A DNA stretch of 64,000 nt, from NCBI RefSeq assembly GCF_047501175.1, contig NZ_JBEQWH010000004.1, positions 157,504-221,503 of the forward strand. The letters are read 5' to 3'. The translations under genes were made by a program, and so were the position numbers. The stretch comes from Methanoprimaticola sp047501175. Lineage in GTDB: Archaea; Thermoplasmatota; Thermoplasmata; Methanomassiliicoccales; Methanomethylophilaceae. The notes under the pieces were generated by a model. It was not told the DNA's origin, did not search any database, and was given only the letters and a program-made list of their open reading frames with translations. Shown here in pieces: positions 25,581 through 33,974 of the stretch. Numbering within the stretch: position 1 is the first letter of the stretch; each line of letters starts with the position of its first letter.

Positions 25581-26606
25581 TCAGACGTCCCGCCCTTCGT
25601 CCAGGACCTCTCCGGGCTTCACGACGGTACCGTCCGCCAACACGGCATTTGACACCTTCGCGCCCTTTCCCACCGTGCAGCCTTCTCCCAGGATAACGTT
25701 CCTGAGCTTCGCACCGTTCACCGTGCAGCCTTCCATCAGCATGACCCTGTCCAGGTCCGAGCCGACTACCTTGGAGTCCCTCATTATGACCGTGTCGGTG
25801 AACCTGCACCCGTTCACGGTCGAGCCGCGACCGAGATAGAACGCACCCTCGATCGCGCACCCGGGGGCCTTCCAATCCCTGCCGTAGTACTCGTCGTCGG
25901 CGATCTCCAGATTGACCCTCATCAGGTCGCTCGGACGTCCCGCGTCGATGAACATCCCGTCTATCGGATGGGTGTACACCTTGCGGCCCGTCGAGACGAG
26001 ATCGGGGAGCAGGTCCTTCGAGAAATCGTAGAACCCGGCGGGGATCGACCCCACCACGTCCCTGTTGATCACATAGACCCCCGAATTGATCTTGTTGGAG
26101 CGTACCTCCTCCGGCCGGGGCTTCTCCATGAAGTACTCCACGCGTCCGTCCTCGGAGGTGATGATCGTCCCGTATTCGCAGGGATTGTCCACGACCGTGG
26201 TGGATACGGTGACGTCTGCACCGATGTTCTGATGGAACGCTATCTGGTCCGACACTATGGAGGTCATGAAGACGTCCCCGTTGGCCGCGACGAACGTCGG
26301 GTCCAGACGGTCCTCGACCAGTTTGATCGCCCCTCCGCTTCCCAGAGGCTCGGACTCCACGGAATAATCTATGCTTATGTCCAATCCCGAATCGGAGCCG
26401 TCCCCCATGGCCTCCCTGATGAAATCCGCCTTGTATCCGCAGGCGAGGATGACCTCCCTGATGCCGGACTGCGACAGCGCCCTCAGAAGATACCACAGGC
26501 ATGGCCTGTCGACGACCGGGAGGATGAGCTTCGGTCTCGTATTCGTCAGGGGGAGCAACCTGGTACCCTTCCCGCCGACCATCACGACTGCTTGCTTCAC
26601 GCTCAA
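25581..26606 (-). CDS. Sugar-1-phosphate nucleotidyltransferase
   Basis: A 341-residue protein with an N-terminal nucleotidyltransferase (VVMVGGKGTRLLPLTNTRPKLILPVVDRP, AANGDVFM) and a C-terminal run of left-handed beta-helix hexapeptide repeats from about residue 255 (IEGAFYLGRGSTVNGCRFTDTVIM, VILGEGCTVGKGA). This layout fits archaeal mannose-1-phosphate guanylyltransferase or glucose-1-phosphate thymidylyl/uridylyltransferase. With phosphohexomutase and PGI/PMI genes nearby, GDP-mannose synthesis is likely; it is also a candidate for the missing heptose-1-phosphate nucleotidylyltransferase. Start TTG 26606, two bases after the DUF89 stop, or GTG 26600. Confidence 0.85.
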   Translation of the reverse strand: MSVKQAVVMVGGKGTRLLPLTNTRPKLILPVVDRPCLWYLLRALSQSGIREVILACGYKADFIREAMGDGSDSGLDISIDYSVESEPLGSGGAIKLVEDRLDPTFVAANGDVFMTSIVSDQIAFHQNIGADVTVSTTVVDNPCEYGTIITSEDGRVEYFMEKPRPEEVRSNKINSGVYVINRDVVGSIPAGFYDFSKDLLPDLVSTGRKVYTHPIDGMFIDAGRPSDLMRVNLEIADDEYYGRDWKAPGCAIEGAFYLGRGSTVNGCRFTDTVIMRDSKVVGSDLDRVMLMEGCTVNGAKLRNVILGEGCTVGKGAKVSNAVLADGTVVKPGEVLDEGRDV

Positions 26607-26607
26607 T

Positions 26608-27489
26608 TCAATCCGCCTCCGGCATTACGACCTTGACCACATTGACGTTCTGCGGGACCCCCAGGGAACGGGCCACGGGCCCGCACTTGGAGCGGAGGAT
26701 GTGGACTACGGGTACGTCGAGATGCCTTCCCGAGGTCGCCTCGTAGTTGGCCATCCCCTTGGCGACTATCAGACCGCAGCTCCGTATCTCCTCCGAGAGG
26801 TCCTCGGGGATGTCGTCCCAATCTATGCCGACGTAGAACTTCCCGGTCGTGAGCATCTTGTCGACGACGCGGTCGAGCCCTATGCGCTTCGCATCCTGCA
26901 TCGTGACGTCGTTCAGGATCGGCTCCCCGCGGACCACGCCGACGACGCGCTTCCCCATGCCCCTCAGGAACCTTATGAGGACGGCGTCGAGCCTGCATTC
27001 CCCGCAGTTGTCGAAGATGTATACCACTCCCGGCGACCTCTCGATCAGGTCCTCCAGCATATCGACGTCGTCCAGACCCAGGCCCTGGTCGACTATGTCG
27101 TCGTACACCGACGAGAACAGGTCCGGGTCGTCGATGGACGTGCCGGAGCCGAAATCCATTATGTTCCCCGCCACGGCCCCGAGGAGGGCTGTGCGTATCG
27201 GGTCGTCCGAGCGCTCCACCATCTCGGCGAGCTGCCTCTCGAAGGGCTCGGCGACGGCATCCGCCCTGCACTTGAGCTCGAAGTACGGATCGTCCGACAT
27301 GACCGCCCGATAGGCGACCCTGTGGACCTCGGTGGATATCCTGACGGAGTCCGTCTCCGGGTCCATCCTCTCGGCCAGGACATCGGATGCCGCCCTGACG
27401 GCGTCGAACTCCATGTCGTTTCCGACAAGGCGCGATTGGAACAGGACCCTGCGCATCAGACATGGTCCGCAGTCTGCAGTGAACTTCAT
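26608..27489 (-). CDS. DUF89 (damage-control phosphatase-like) protein
   Basis: Archaeal DUF89 protein of 293 residues. The family acts as metal-dependent phosphatases that clear damaged or over-phosphorylated metabolites. Signature features: an N-terminal MKFTADCGPCLMRR with CxxC, ALLGAVAGNIMDFGSG (metal-site Asn/Asp), YIFDNCGECRLDAVLI, the VVGVVRGEPILNDVTMQDA region and GLIVAKGMANYEA. Length and motifs fit the archaeal branch. It is followed by the nucleotidyltransferase after one base, so it may clean up a sugar phosphate in that pathway; this is inference from context. Confidence 0.88.
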   Translation of the reverse strand: MKFTADCGPCLMRRVLFQSRLVGNDMEFDAVRAASDVLAERMDPETDSVRISTEVHRVAYRAVMSDDPYFELKCRADAVAEPFERQLAEMVERSDDPIRTALLGAVAGNIMDFGSGTSIDDPDLFSSVYDDIVDQGLGLDDVDMLEDLIERSPGVVYIFDNCGECRLDAVLIRFLRGMGKRVVGVVRGEPILNDVTMQDAKRIGLDRVVDKMLTTGKFYVGIDWDDIPEDLSEEIRSCGLIVAKGMANYEATSGRHLDVPVVHILRSKCGPVARSLGVPQNVNVVKVVMPEAD

Positions 27490-27522
27490 GGGAACACACC
27501 TGTATCAGCGGAATGGAGATAA

Positions 27523-27551
27523 AGAAAAGGGAAGGAAGCGGGACATCCCGC
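27523..27551 (-). terminator. Hairpin plus pyrimidine run after the aEF-1beta gene
   Basis: GCGGGA and TCCCGC (27538-27543 and 27546-27551) pair around CA. On the minus strand TTCCTTCCCTTTTCTTT follows, a good archaeal termination signal, 15 nt past the aEF-1beta stop. Confidence 0.6.
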
Positions 27552-27565
27552 GTTTTCCGGTCGTC

Positions 27566-27835
27566 TCAGATGACCGAGGTATCGACGCACTCGACGTTCT
27601 CGATGCCTTCGATGGCGTGGAGAGCGCTCTCGAGCTTGGATCCGACCTCTTCGTCGGAGTCGTCGATGAGGAATCCTACGTGGACCTTCATGAGTCCAAA
27701 GGCAACGGGAAGGACGGAGGTCTCAACGACCTGCACTCCTGCAGGGACGATGGACGGGAGCTTCGCGATGACATCATCGAGGCTGACCTCGGTGCTCTCA
27801 GGCATGAGGTCGTACTTTGCTGCGATCTGTCCCAA
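27566..27835 (-). CDS. Translation elongation factor 1-beta
   Basis: Archaeal nucleotide-exchange factor for aEF-1alpha, 89 residues, the usual size. Recognised by the ferredoxin-like fold pattern YDLMPESTEVSLDDVIAKL, QVVETSVLPVAFGLMKVHVGFLI and the ending LHAIEGIENVECVDTSVI. The start is TTG at 27835 (TTG GGA CAG ATC), behind GAGGTGTGAG that overlaps the end of the zinc-ribbon gene. The pair zinc ribbon-aEF-1beta is a well-known archaeal arrangement. Confidence 0.94.
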   Translation of the reverse strand: MGQIAAKYDLMPESTEVSLDDVIAKLPSIVPAGVQVVETSVLPVAFGLMKVHVGFLIDDSDEEVGSKLESALHAIEGIENVECVDTSVI

Positions 27836-27845
27836 GTCTCACACC

Positions 27846-28013
27846 TCAGGGTCCAACGAATCCGCATTTCTTGCACTCGTAGGGGACACTCTGGTCGCGG
27901 CACTGGGCGCACCTTCCGATCTCGTACTCCCCGCACTTGGGGCACTTGAAGAAGGTGTTTCCGCGGCCAATCAGCCTCTTCCCGCAGGAAGAGCATATTT
28001 TGTCGGCTGCCAT
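27846..28013 (-). CDS. Small zinc-ribbon RNA-binding protein (HVO_2753-like)
   Basis: A 55-residue archaeal protein with four CxxC knuckles: KICSSCGK, FKCPKCGE, GRCAQCRD and YECKKCGF, that is two zinc-ribbon sites. It matches the conserved small protein encoded just before aEF-1beta in many euryarchaea and annotated as a zinc-ribbon RNA-binding protein. ATG 28013; stop ten bases before the aEF-1beta start, so the two are one operon. A translation-linked role is likely from context. Confidence 0.9.
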   Translation of the reverse strand: MAADKICSSCGKRLIGRGNTFFKCPKCGEYEIGRCAQCRDQSVPYECKKCGFVGP

Positions 28014-28097
28014 GCGCACGCGATTATTCTCCTTATATTTAAAGGGGAACCTATTGGCCCGCGAAGGTCGGACATGCCCGATATGAACAGGGGACGA

Positions 28098-28862
28098 TCA
28101 CTTCTTCTCGGAGGGGTACATCTCGTAGTAGTCCACGCCATAGACCTTCGCGATGACCTTGGCTGTGAACTTCCCGAATCCCCAGAGCTGATGGAACGTC
28201 ATGATCGGGACCTTCGGGTTGAGATGGGACTCCCCCTCCGCACGGATTCCGAAGTCGTACCTGTAGTAGCGGACGTCGACCTTCCTCTCGGAGTATTTCA
28301 TCAGGTCCATCAGCACCTTCCATCCGCGGAGCTCCATGCTGTCCCAGTTCTTCTCGATGACGGGTCTGAATACATCGCAGCGAAGCGCGAAGAGACCGCT
28401 CATCATGTCCTTGGTGGTCTGCTTCCCATGGATCATAAAGAAGAACTTGCAGAACACCTCGACGAGTTCCGATCCTGCGGCCCTCTTGAACCCCATGGAC
28501 ATCCTGCTGTTCCTCCAACCGACACACAGTTCCGCGCCGGCGTCCATCTGGGCAACGATGCCCCCTAGGGCGGAGATGGGATGCTGGAAGTCGCAGTCCA
28601 TGCACATCGCGTAGTCCGTGTCCGCAAGACAGAAGCCCTGCATGACAGAGGCCCCCAGGCCCCTGGCATCCGGGTCACGGACGTATATCGTGGTCAGCGG
28701 GTCGTTCAGGGCCTCGACCTCGGCCTTCGTCCCATCGGTGGAGTTGTCATCCATGAAGAGGATCTTGTAGCCCGGGTACGCTTCCCTGATCGCCCTGGCC
28801 ATGTTGGCCACGTTCCTCTCCTCATTGTATGTGGGAATTACGATTGTACAGGTCCCGGACAT
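28098..28862 (-). CDS. Dolichol-phosphate mannosyltransferase-like GT2 enzyme
   Basis: Predicted to move a hexose, typically mannose from GDP-mannose, to dolichyl phosphate on the inner membrane face. The 254-residue sequence has CTIVIPTYNEERNVANMARAI, LFMDDNSTDGTKAEV, ARGLGASVMQGF, the DXD motif in MCMDCDFQHP and the DPM1-type MMSGLFALRCDVF. No C-terminal membrane domain, so it is the soluble, DPM1-like type. ATG 28862 (MSGTC) is preferred over TTG 28877. Its product would serve the two GT-C-like membrane transferases at 35026 and 41899. The ending SEKK is basic. Confidence 0.88.
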   Translation of the reverse strand: MSGTCTIVIPTYNEERNVANMARAIREAYPGYKILFMDDNSTDGTKAEVEALNDPLTTIYVRDPDARGLGASVMQGFCLADTDYAMCMDCDFQHPISALGGIVAQMDAGAELCVGWRNSRMSMGFKRAAGSELVEVFCKFFFMIHGKQTTKDMMSGLFALRCDVFRPVIEKNWDSMELRGWKVLMDLMKYSERKVDVRYYRYDFGIRAEGESHLNPKVPIMTFHQLWGFGKFTAKVIAKVYGVDYYEMYPSEKK

Positions 28863-29011
28863 CTCAACCAGCTCCAAGGGCGCGATCGTGAACGCATCGC
28901 GCTACCAAACGGATTGTCGAGACCTCGTATATCCTATAAAATGTGTTCCACCGGATCGAAAACGGTGGATATTAAGGGATGTTTGCCATTCCCATGTGTG
29001 GAAGTGCCCAG

Positions 29012-30505
29012 ATGAGGATGTTCGGTACCAACGGGGTTCGCGGGATCGCCAATGAGGATATGGACTGCGGACTGGCCCTTGCCATGGGAAAGGCCGTGAG
29101 GATGGTCCTTGGGACGAGGATCGCAGTGGCCTGCGACCCCAGGACATCGTCACCGATGCTGAAGAATGCGCTTTGCGCCGGACTCATGTCCGTGGGAGCG
29201 GACGTCCTGGACCTCGGGATGGTCCCGACACCCGCGTTGCAGCACTACGTCAAGGTCCGCGACGATGTCACGGGCGGCGTCATGATCACCGCATCGCACA
29301 ACCCTCCCGAGTTCAACGGTATCAAATGCGTCGCAGGCGACGGTACGGAATGCACCAAAGAACAGGAGGATTCCATCGAATCGTTCTATCACAACGGTGC
29401 AGATGACGTCGCATGGCACGACATAGGCGAACTAGTCACCGTATCCGATGCCGCAGAGGAGTATGTCGCGTCCATCCTGTCCAACGTGGACGTCGATGCG
29501 ATACGCGATGCGGGACTGAAGGTCGTCCTGGACTGTGCCAACGGATGCTCGTGCCACACATCCCCCGCCCTGATGGAGAAGCTCGGGGTCACCGCCATCG
29601 TCCTGAACGGCGAGCCCGATATGAGGGATCCCGCCCACCTGAGCGAGCCCACCGAGGACAATCTTTCCGAACTTCTTGAGGAGGTCCGTTCCAACGGTGC
29701 GGACCTGGGGATAGCCCACGACGGGGACGCGGACAGGTGCGTGTTCGTCACATCCGAGGGGAAATACGTTCCCGGGGACCTTGCGCTGGCCATCCTCGGC
29801 AGATACCTTATGGAGAGGGGAGGGGGCGGGAAGGTCGTCGTCACGGTCGCCACGTCCAGGGTCGTAGAGGACACCGTGAAGACAGTTGGCGGGGAGACCG
29901 TCTACACCGCGGTAGGGTCCCCGATCGTCGCTCGCAGGATGGCCTCCGACGATGCGGTGTTCGGCGGGGAGGAGAACGGCGGACTGATATTCGCATCGCA
30001 CCAGTTCTGTCGCGACGGGGGCATGGGTGCGGCGATGATGCTGGAGTGCATCGCGAGAACGGGCGGCTTGAAGGACCTTGCATCCACGCTGCCGACGTTC
30101 CACACGATCAAGAAGGCAGTGAGATGCCCGGACCACCTCAAGGACAGGATCACCGAGGAGATAGCGTCCAATCATCCGACTGACAGGATGGACCAGACCG
30201 ATGGGCTGAAGTTCCTGTTCGACGACGGCTGGGTCCTGCTCAGGCCTTCCGGCACCGAACCGAAATACAGGATATACTCCGAATCCGACAGCCTCGAGAT
30301 GGCCGAGATGCGCTCGACCGAATTCGCCGAGGAGTTCGAGAGGACCTTAAGAGGCCTGGAGCGATCGGTTCCTCTGGGCGAGCTTAGCCTTCAGCTGCAT
30401 CACGGGCCTGACCTCCGCCGGATCGATCCCGCGCATGCGGGCCATGTTTATGGACACGTAGTCTCCGAGGATGATCGCCCTGAACATGTTCTCAAGGGTA
30501 GATGA
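29012..30505 (+). CDS. Phosphohexomutase (phosphomannomutase/phosphoglucosamine mutase)
   Basis: Alpha-D-phosphohexomutase that interconverts hexose 6-phosphate and 1-phosphate. Motifs in order: MFGTNGVRGIANEDM, the phosphoserine loop MITASHNPPEFNG, the metal loop AHDGDADRCVF, the sugar loop GGEENGGLIF and the phosphate-binding RPSGTEPKYRIY. ATG 29012 follows GGAAGTG. About 50 residues beyond the normal end (after FERTLRGLE) have no family character and lie opposite the 3' end of the convergent isomerase gene for 159 nt; a TAA in the next frame at 30347 would give a normal end. GEENGG does not by itself separate PMM from GlmM. Confidence 0.9.
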   Translation: MRMFGTNGVRGIANEDMDCGLALAMGKAVRMVLGTRIAVACDPRTSSPMLKNALCAGLMSVGADVLDLGMVPTPALQHYVKVRDDVTGGVMITASHNPPEFNGIKCVAGDGTECTKEQEDSIESFYHNGADDVAWHDIGELVTVSDAAEEYVASILSNVDVDAIRDAGLKVVLDCANGCSCHTSPALMEKLGVTAIVLNGEPDMRDPAHLSEPTEDNLSELLEEVRSNGADLGIAHDGDADRCVFVTSEGKYVPGDLALAILGRYLMERGGGGKVVVTVATSRVVEDTVKTVGGETVYTAVGSPIVARRMASDDAVFGGEENGGLIFASHQFCRDGGMGAAMMLECIARTGGLKDLASTLPTFHTIKKAVRCPDHLKDRITEEIASNHPTDRMDQTDGLKFLFDDGWVLLRPSGTEPKYRIYSESDSLEMAEMRSTEFAEEFERTLRGLERSVPLGELSLQLHHGPDLRRIDPAHAGHVYGHVVSEDDRPEHVLKGR

Positions 30506-31363
30506 GCCACCCAGCCTCACCGCGCGACACTTGGCGGATGAGCCCTCCATCCTGGAAACGATGTCCTCGAGGTAAGGGGTCCCGTCGCTCATGCCATCGT
30601 TGCATCCGATCAGGACCAGGAGAGCGTAATTGGACCTGTCTGTCCGGGCCCATGAGTCCAGACTGTGCTCGTTGAACAGAGGCGCGTAGTCGCAGAACGC
30701 CACGAACTTGGAGTTCTCGTTTATCTGGGTCTTCCACCTGAATGCGACAGACCTCATGCTGGCATCGGAACAGATCACAGGTACGTTTCCCATGAGGAAT
30801 CCTGCGATCTCCTTTGCCAGACAACCGTCCCCCTCTGATATCGCCTGTCTGTACTGTCTCAAGGAGGGCATCAGACCCGTGATCCGGTCCCTGAGGTCCG
30901 GTCCCCCTGCCATACGGATCGTCTCGAGGGTGTATCCTATCATAAACCCTATGGCATGCCTCGGTTGCATACCTTTGGGGAGGGTCATGATGTGATCGCC
31001 GTTGGCCGATGCGAGGTCGCCCAGCATGCCGCCGGACGTGATGACGACGACGGTGCATCCCCTTTCGGTGACCTGCCTGTACATCTCCACCGTCTCTGCG
31101 GTGTTCCCGGAATAGCTTGAGACGATCGCCAATGTCCTGGGACCCACCCAGTTCGGGACATCGGGGTATTTCATCAGCCTGATCGGCTTGACGGATTCGG
31201 TGAAGCAACAGTCCGATGCGAAATCCCCGCTGACAGCGGAACCGCCTACCCCGCAGAGCAGGATGTTGTCACAATCGAATGTCTTTCCTGAATCGTAATG
31301 CAGGGATTCCTCTAGGTCGTCCAGGAAACCGCACAACTGCTCCTCCACGGATGCCTCCTTCAT
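30347..31363 (-). CDS. Phosphoglucose/phosphomannose isomerase-like protein, subunit A
   Basis: SIS-fold protein of 338 residues in the archaeal bifunctional PGI/PMI family, which interconverts glucose-, mannose- and fructose-6-phosphate. It keeps the phosphate loop LLCGVGGSAVSGD, SSYSGNTAETVEMY, the catalytic Glu in WKTQINENSK, and the C-terminal VMQLKAKLA with the conserved Lys. The segment that normally reads PExxHNE(I/L)xGW is altered to PLFNEHSLDSW, so the catalytic His is displaced. Start ATG 31363 overlaps the stop of the paralogue upstream (ATGA). See the finding on complementary active sites: it probably works as a heterodimer with its neighbour. Confidence 0.85.
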   Translation of the reverse strand: MKEASVEEQLCGFLDDLEESLHYDSGKTFDCDNILLCGVGGSAVSGDFASDCCFTESVKPIRLMKYPDVPNWVGPRTLAIVSSYSGNTAETVEMYRQVTERGCTVVVITSGGMLGDLASANGDHIMTLPKGMQPRHAIGFMIGYTLETIRMAGGPDLRDRITGLMPSLRQYRQAISEGDGCLAKEIAGFLMGNVPVICSDASMRSVAFRWKTQINENSKFVAFCDYAPLFNEHSLDSWARTDRSNYALLVLIGCNDGMSDGTPYLEDIVSRMEGSSAKCRAVRLGGSSTLENMFRAIILGDYVSINMARMRGIDPAEVRPVMQLKAKLAQRNRSLQAS

Positions 31364-32310
31364 TCGGACCCCTCCTGATCGATCGAGAGACAATACCCGA
31401 GGAGGATCCCCCTCAGATTCCTGGATGTCGCCGTCCCGTCGCCCAGAGCCACCGGTACGACGTCCCTGCCGTTCTCCCTGAGGACCTCGGACATGCACTC
31501 CACGATGGTCGAGACCAATCCCTTGTGGGAATCGCCGCGCATCACGATCATGGAGAGCTCGGGAGCATGCGCGTTCCTGTCCGACCAGCCGACAAGCTCG
31601 TTGTGGTCGAATTCCGGAAGCTCGCCGTAGAATGATAGCCCCTTCCCGTGCATCCCCATCGCATACTTCCAGGCCTTCGAACAGGCATGGATGTCAGAGG
31701 TGCAATATGTCACCGGGACGGCCCCCTCCGGCAGTGGTGCCGGCCCGCATCCCCTGTCCCTGAGGGCATCACGGAACTCGGTGAAGCGGTCCAGTTCGTC
31801 CTCCAGCCTGTCTGCGGCATCGAACGTTCCCAATGATTGGAGCATCCTGCACACCGCCCCCAGGACGAACCCCGATGCGGCACGCGGATCGAGGCCCCTT
31901 GGAACACGAACGGTCGGGACCCTCTCGACACCGATGTCGGACGATGACACCAGATAGACCCTGCATCCCCTGTCGGAAAGCGATGAGCACACGCGGGCCA
32001 TCTCCTCACCGATGTCCGCATACGAGATGACGATGCATGCCGTATCCTCAGAGACCCAGCCCGGGACCCTGCTGTCGCAGACCATGTTCACGGGGGCCGG
32101 TGAGAACTCGTCCGCCATGTCCGATACGATGTCGCCGACGATGGAGGCCGTGTCTATTCCGAAGAGGCACACGTCCTTCGCATGACCGCCTTGGAAATCG
32201 ATACGGAGGCCTGCCTGGATCAACTCGGGGAGCATCAGGATCTGCTCCCTGTCCGTGACCGAACGGACGGCGGTTCCCCCAATCCTGAAATCTGCCATCC
32301 CCGTCAACAT
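31360..32310 (-). CDS. Phosphoglucose/phosphomannose isomerase-like protein, subunit B (degenerate paralogue)
   Basis: A 316-residue paralogue of the downstream gene. It keeps the PGI/PMI His motif in full, LPEFDHNELVGW, but has lost the phosphate loop (VCLFGIDTASIVGD replaces GxGGSxxxGD), the catalytic Glu (WKYAMGMHGK replaces WKxxxNENxK), and stops before the C-terminal LK motif (ends ILLGYCLSIDQEGSE). On its own it should be inactive. ATG 32310 lies seven bases after GGAG. It is coupled to subunit A by ATGA, 11 bases after the flippase gene, which argues for equal synthesis of both subunits. Confidence 0.8.
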   Translation of the reverse strand: MLTGMADFRIGGTAVRSVTDREQILMLPELIQAGLRIDFQGGHAKDVCLFGIDTASIVGDIVSDMADEFSPAPVNMVCDSRVPGWVSEDTACIVISYADIGEEMARVCSSLSDRGCRVYLVSSSDIGVERVPTVRVPRGLDPRAASGFVLGAVCRMLQSLGTFDAADRLEDELDRFTEFRDALRDRGCGPAPLPEGAVPVTYCTSDIHACSKAWKYAMGMHGKGLSFYGELPEFDHNELVGWSDRNAHAPELSMIVMRGDSHKGLVSTIVECMSEVLRENGRDVVPVALGDGTATSRNLRGILLGYCLSIDQEGSE

Positions 32311-32321
32311 CCGCAGGCTCC

Positions 32322-33947
32322 CTATGGAGGGTCAATCCTCTCTACATCTATAATACATTCAGGACGGGATCGTCGGCATATCCTGTCGACGACCCTGCGA
32401 AGCGAACCGGGTATGCATGATTTCACGACCTCGCGCTCGTCGTCGTTCAGGAACACCCTGAGCGTCACCAGCATGTGGACCCCCAGAAGCACGACCCCGA
32501 GCAGACCGAACCAGAGCCATGAGACGGGGATGGTCAGGACATGGTCCAACAGCCCGTACGCGATGACGAGCATGACGAAGGACAGGTACCCGTATGCAAG
32601 GGACCTGTGGATCTCGAACCGCCCCATCCCGGATATCCTTGCGATGTACCACGGGTTGAAGACGCAGTTCTTCACGAACATCGTCAGCGACCAGACCAGT
32701 CCGACCCCCATGATGCCGAGGTCCGTGAACGCTATCACCGCCAACGCCAGCACGACATTGGCCACCCCGAACAGGAGGGTCACTATGCCGGGTATGCGGA
32801 CCTTCAGATGGACCATCGTGAGGGGGTATGCCGGCGTGATCGCCCCGATCCCCACCATCAGGAACATCACTGCCCACACCACGGGTTCCAGCTGCTGGTA
32901 CTCGGCCCCGACCCACAGCGTCAGTATCGGGACCGAGAAGACGCATAGGAACGCTATCGGCATGGACATGACCAGTCCGACGACCTTCACGGCCAACTTC
33001 GTCACCGAGTTCATGGTCTCGACCCTCTTCTCCGAGAACAGACGGTATGTGATCGGTGCGAATATGGACCCCATCGTGTCGATGAGTGCGGACACCGCGC
33101 TGATCACCGTGACGATGACCCCGAAGTATCCCCCGTCGTCCGCTCCCAGAAAGATGTTCACCAGCAGGAGCGAGGTCTGTATGAACAACAGGTTCCCGAG
33201 GTTGTTCACCAGGGACCAGCCGCCAAGGACCGCCATCTCCCTGAACTTCTGCTTGTCGTAGCTGTGTCTCCTCACGCGGAGCTCCGGACACACCCTGCGG
33301 GCGAGCACATACCCCAGAACCGCGTAGACTATGGAGGCGATGAAATACGCTACACCGACGTACTCGACGGACTTGGAGACGAACAGGAGGAACACGATCA
33401 CGAGTACGATCTGCACCAGGACTTGGGTGGTCTTCACCACGTTCATCAGGTCTATGCGGTTCTTCGAGAACAGGACCGTGATGAAGTTGTTGCTCCAGAC
33501 GGTTATCAGAACGGATGCCAGGATCAGGACGAACAGGATCTGGACCGATATGACGGAGTTCGAGGCTATGGAGAATATGGACGGTGCGAGCACCGAGATC
33601 AGCATGATCACCGGGATAGCCACGATCAAGAGCCCTGTGAACCCAAGGACCGCCGTGTTGTAGGTGTGCTTCGCGACGTTGATGTCGGTCCGGAGGTCTA
33701 TCGTCAGATAGCGGGACACGGTGCTCGAGAGCGAGTCCGATATGATCACGATGTAGCTCGTGACGGATGTGGCCACGGGGATGATCGCATAGGATGCGTT
33801 CCCGAGCTGATCGATGTAGAACGGGACCAGCAGAAGTCCCATCGCGAAGTTGACCAGCATGAACACCACATTGGACACCATGTTTGGCACCACGCGACGT
33901 TCGACCCTGTCCTCCGAATCCGTCCTCTTCCTTCCGAACACTTTCAA
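32322..33947 (-). CDS. Wzx-type polysaccharide flippase (MOP superfamily)
   Basis: Integral membrane protein of 541 residues with about 14 hydrophobic segments in two bundles, starting RRVVPNMVSNVVFMLVNFAMGLLLVPFYIDQLG, the typical N-terminus of O-antigen/polysaccharide transporters. It would flip lipid-linked oligosaccharide across the membrane. The C-terminal 35 residues are charged and cytosolic (EREVVKSCIPGSLRRVVDRICRRSR). It starts at TTG 33947 and ends in TAG. It lies between the extracytoplasmic protein at 33975 and the PGI/PMI pair, in a long minus-strand operon that begins at the GT2 gene at 37346. Confidence 0.88.
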   Translation of the reverse strand: MKVFGRKRTDSEDRVERRVVPNMVSNVVFMLVNFAMGLLLVPFYIDQLGNASYAIIPVATSVTSYIVIISDSLSSTVSRYLTIDLRTDINVAKHTYNTAVLGFTGLLIVAIPVIMLISVLAPSIFSIASNSVISVQILFVLILASVLITVWSNNFITVLFSKNRIDLMNVVKTTQVLVQIVLVIVFLLFVSKSVEYVGVAYFIASIVYAVLGYVLARRVCPELRVRRHSYDKQKFREMAVLGGWSLVNNLGNLLFIQTSLLLVNIFLGADDGGYFGVIVTVISAVSALIDTMGSIFAPITYRLFSEKRVETMNSVTKLAVKVVGLVMSMPIAFLCVFSVPILTLWVGAEYQQLEPVVWAVMFLMVGIGAITPAYPLTMVHLKVRIPGIVTLLFGVANVVLALAVIAFTDLGIMGVGLVWSLTMFVKNCVFNPWYIARISGMGRFEIHRSLAYGYLSFVMLVIAYGLLDHVLTIPVSWLWFGLLGVVLLGVHMLVTLRVFLNDDEREVVKSCIPGSLRRVVDRICRRSRPECIIDVERIDPP

Positions 33948-33974
33948 CGACCCTTCTCAAAATCGAAATTCGAC

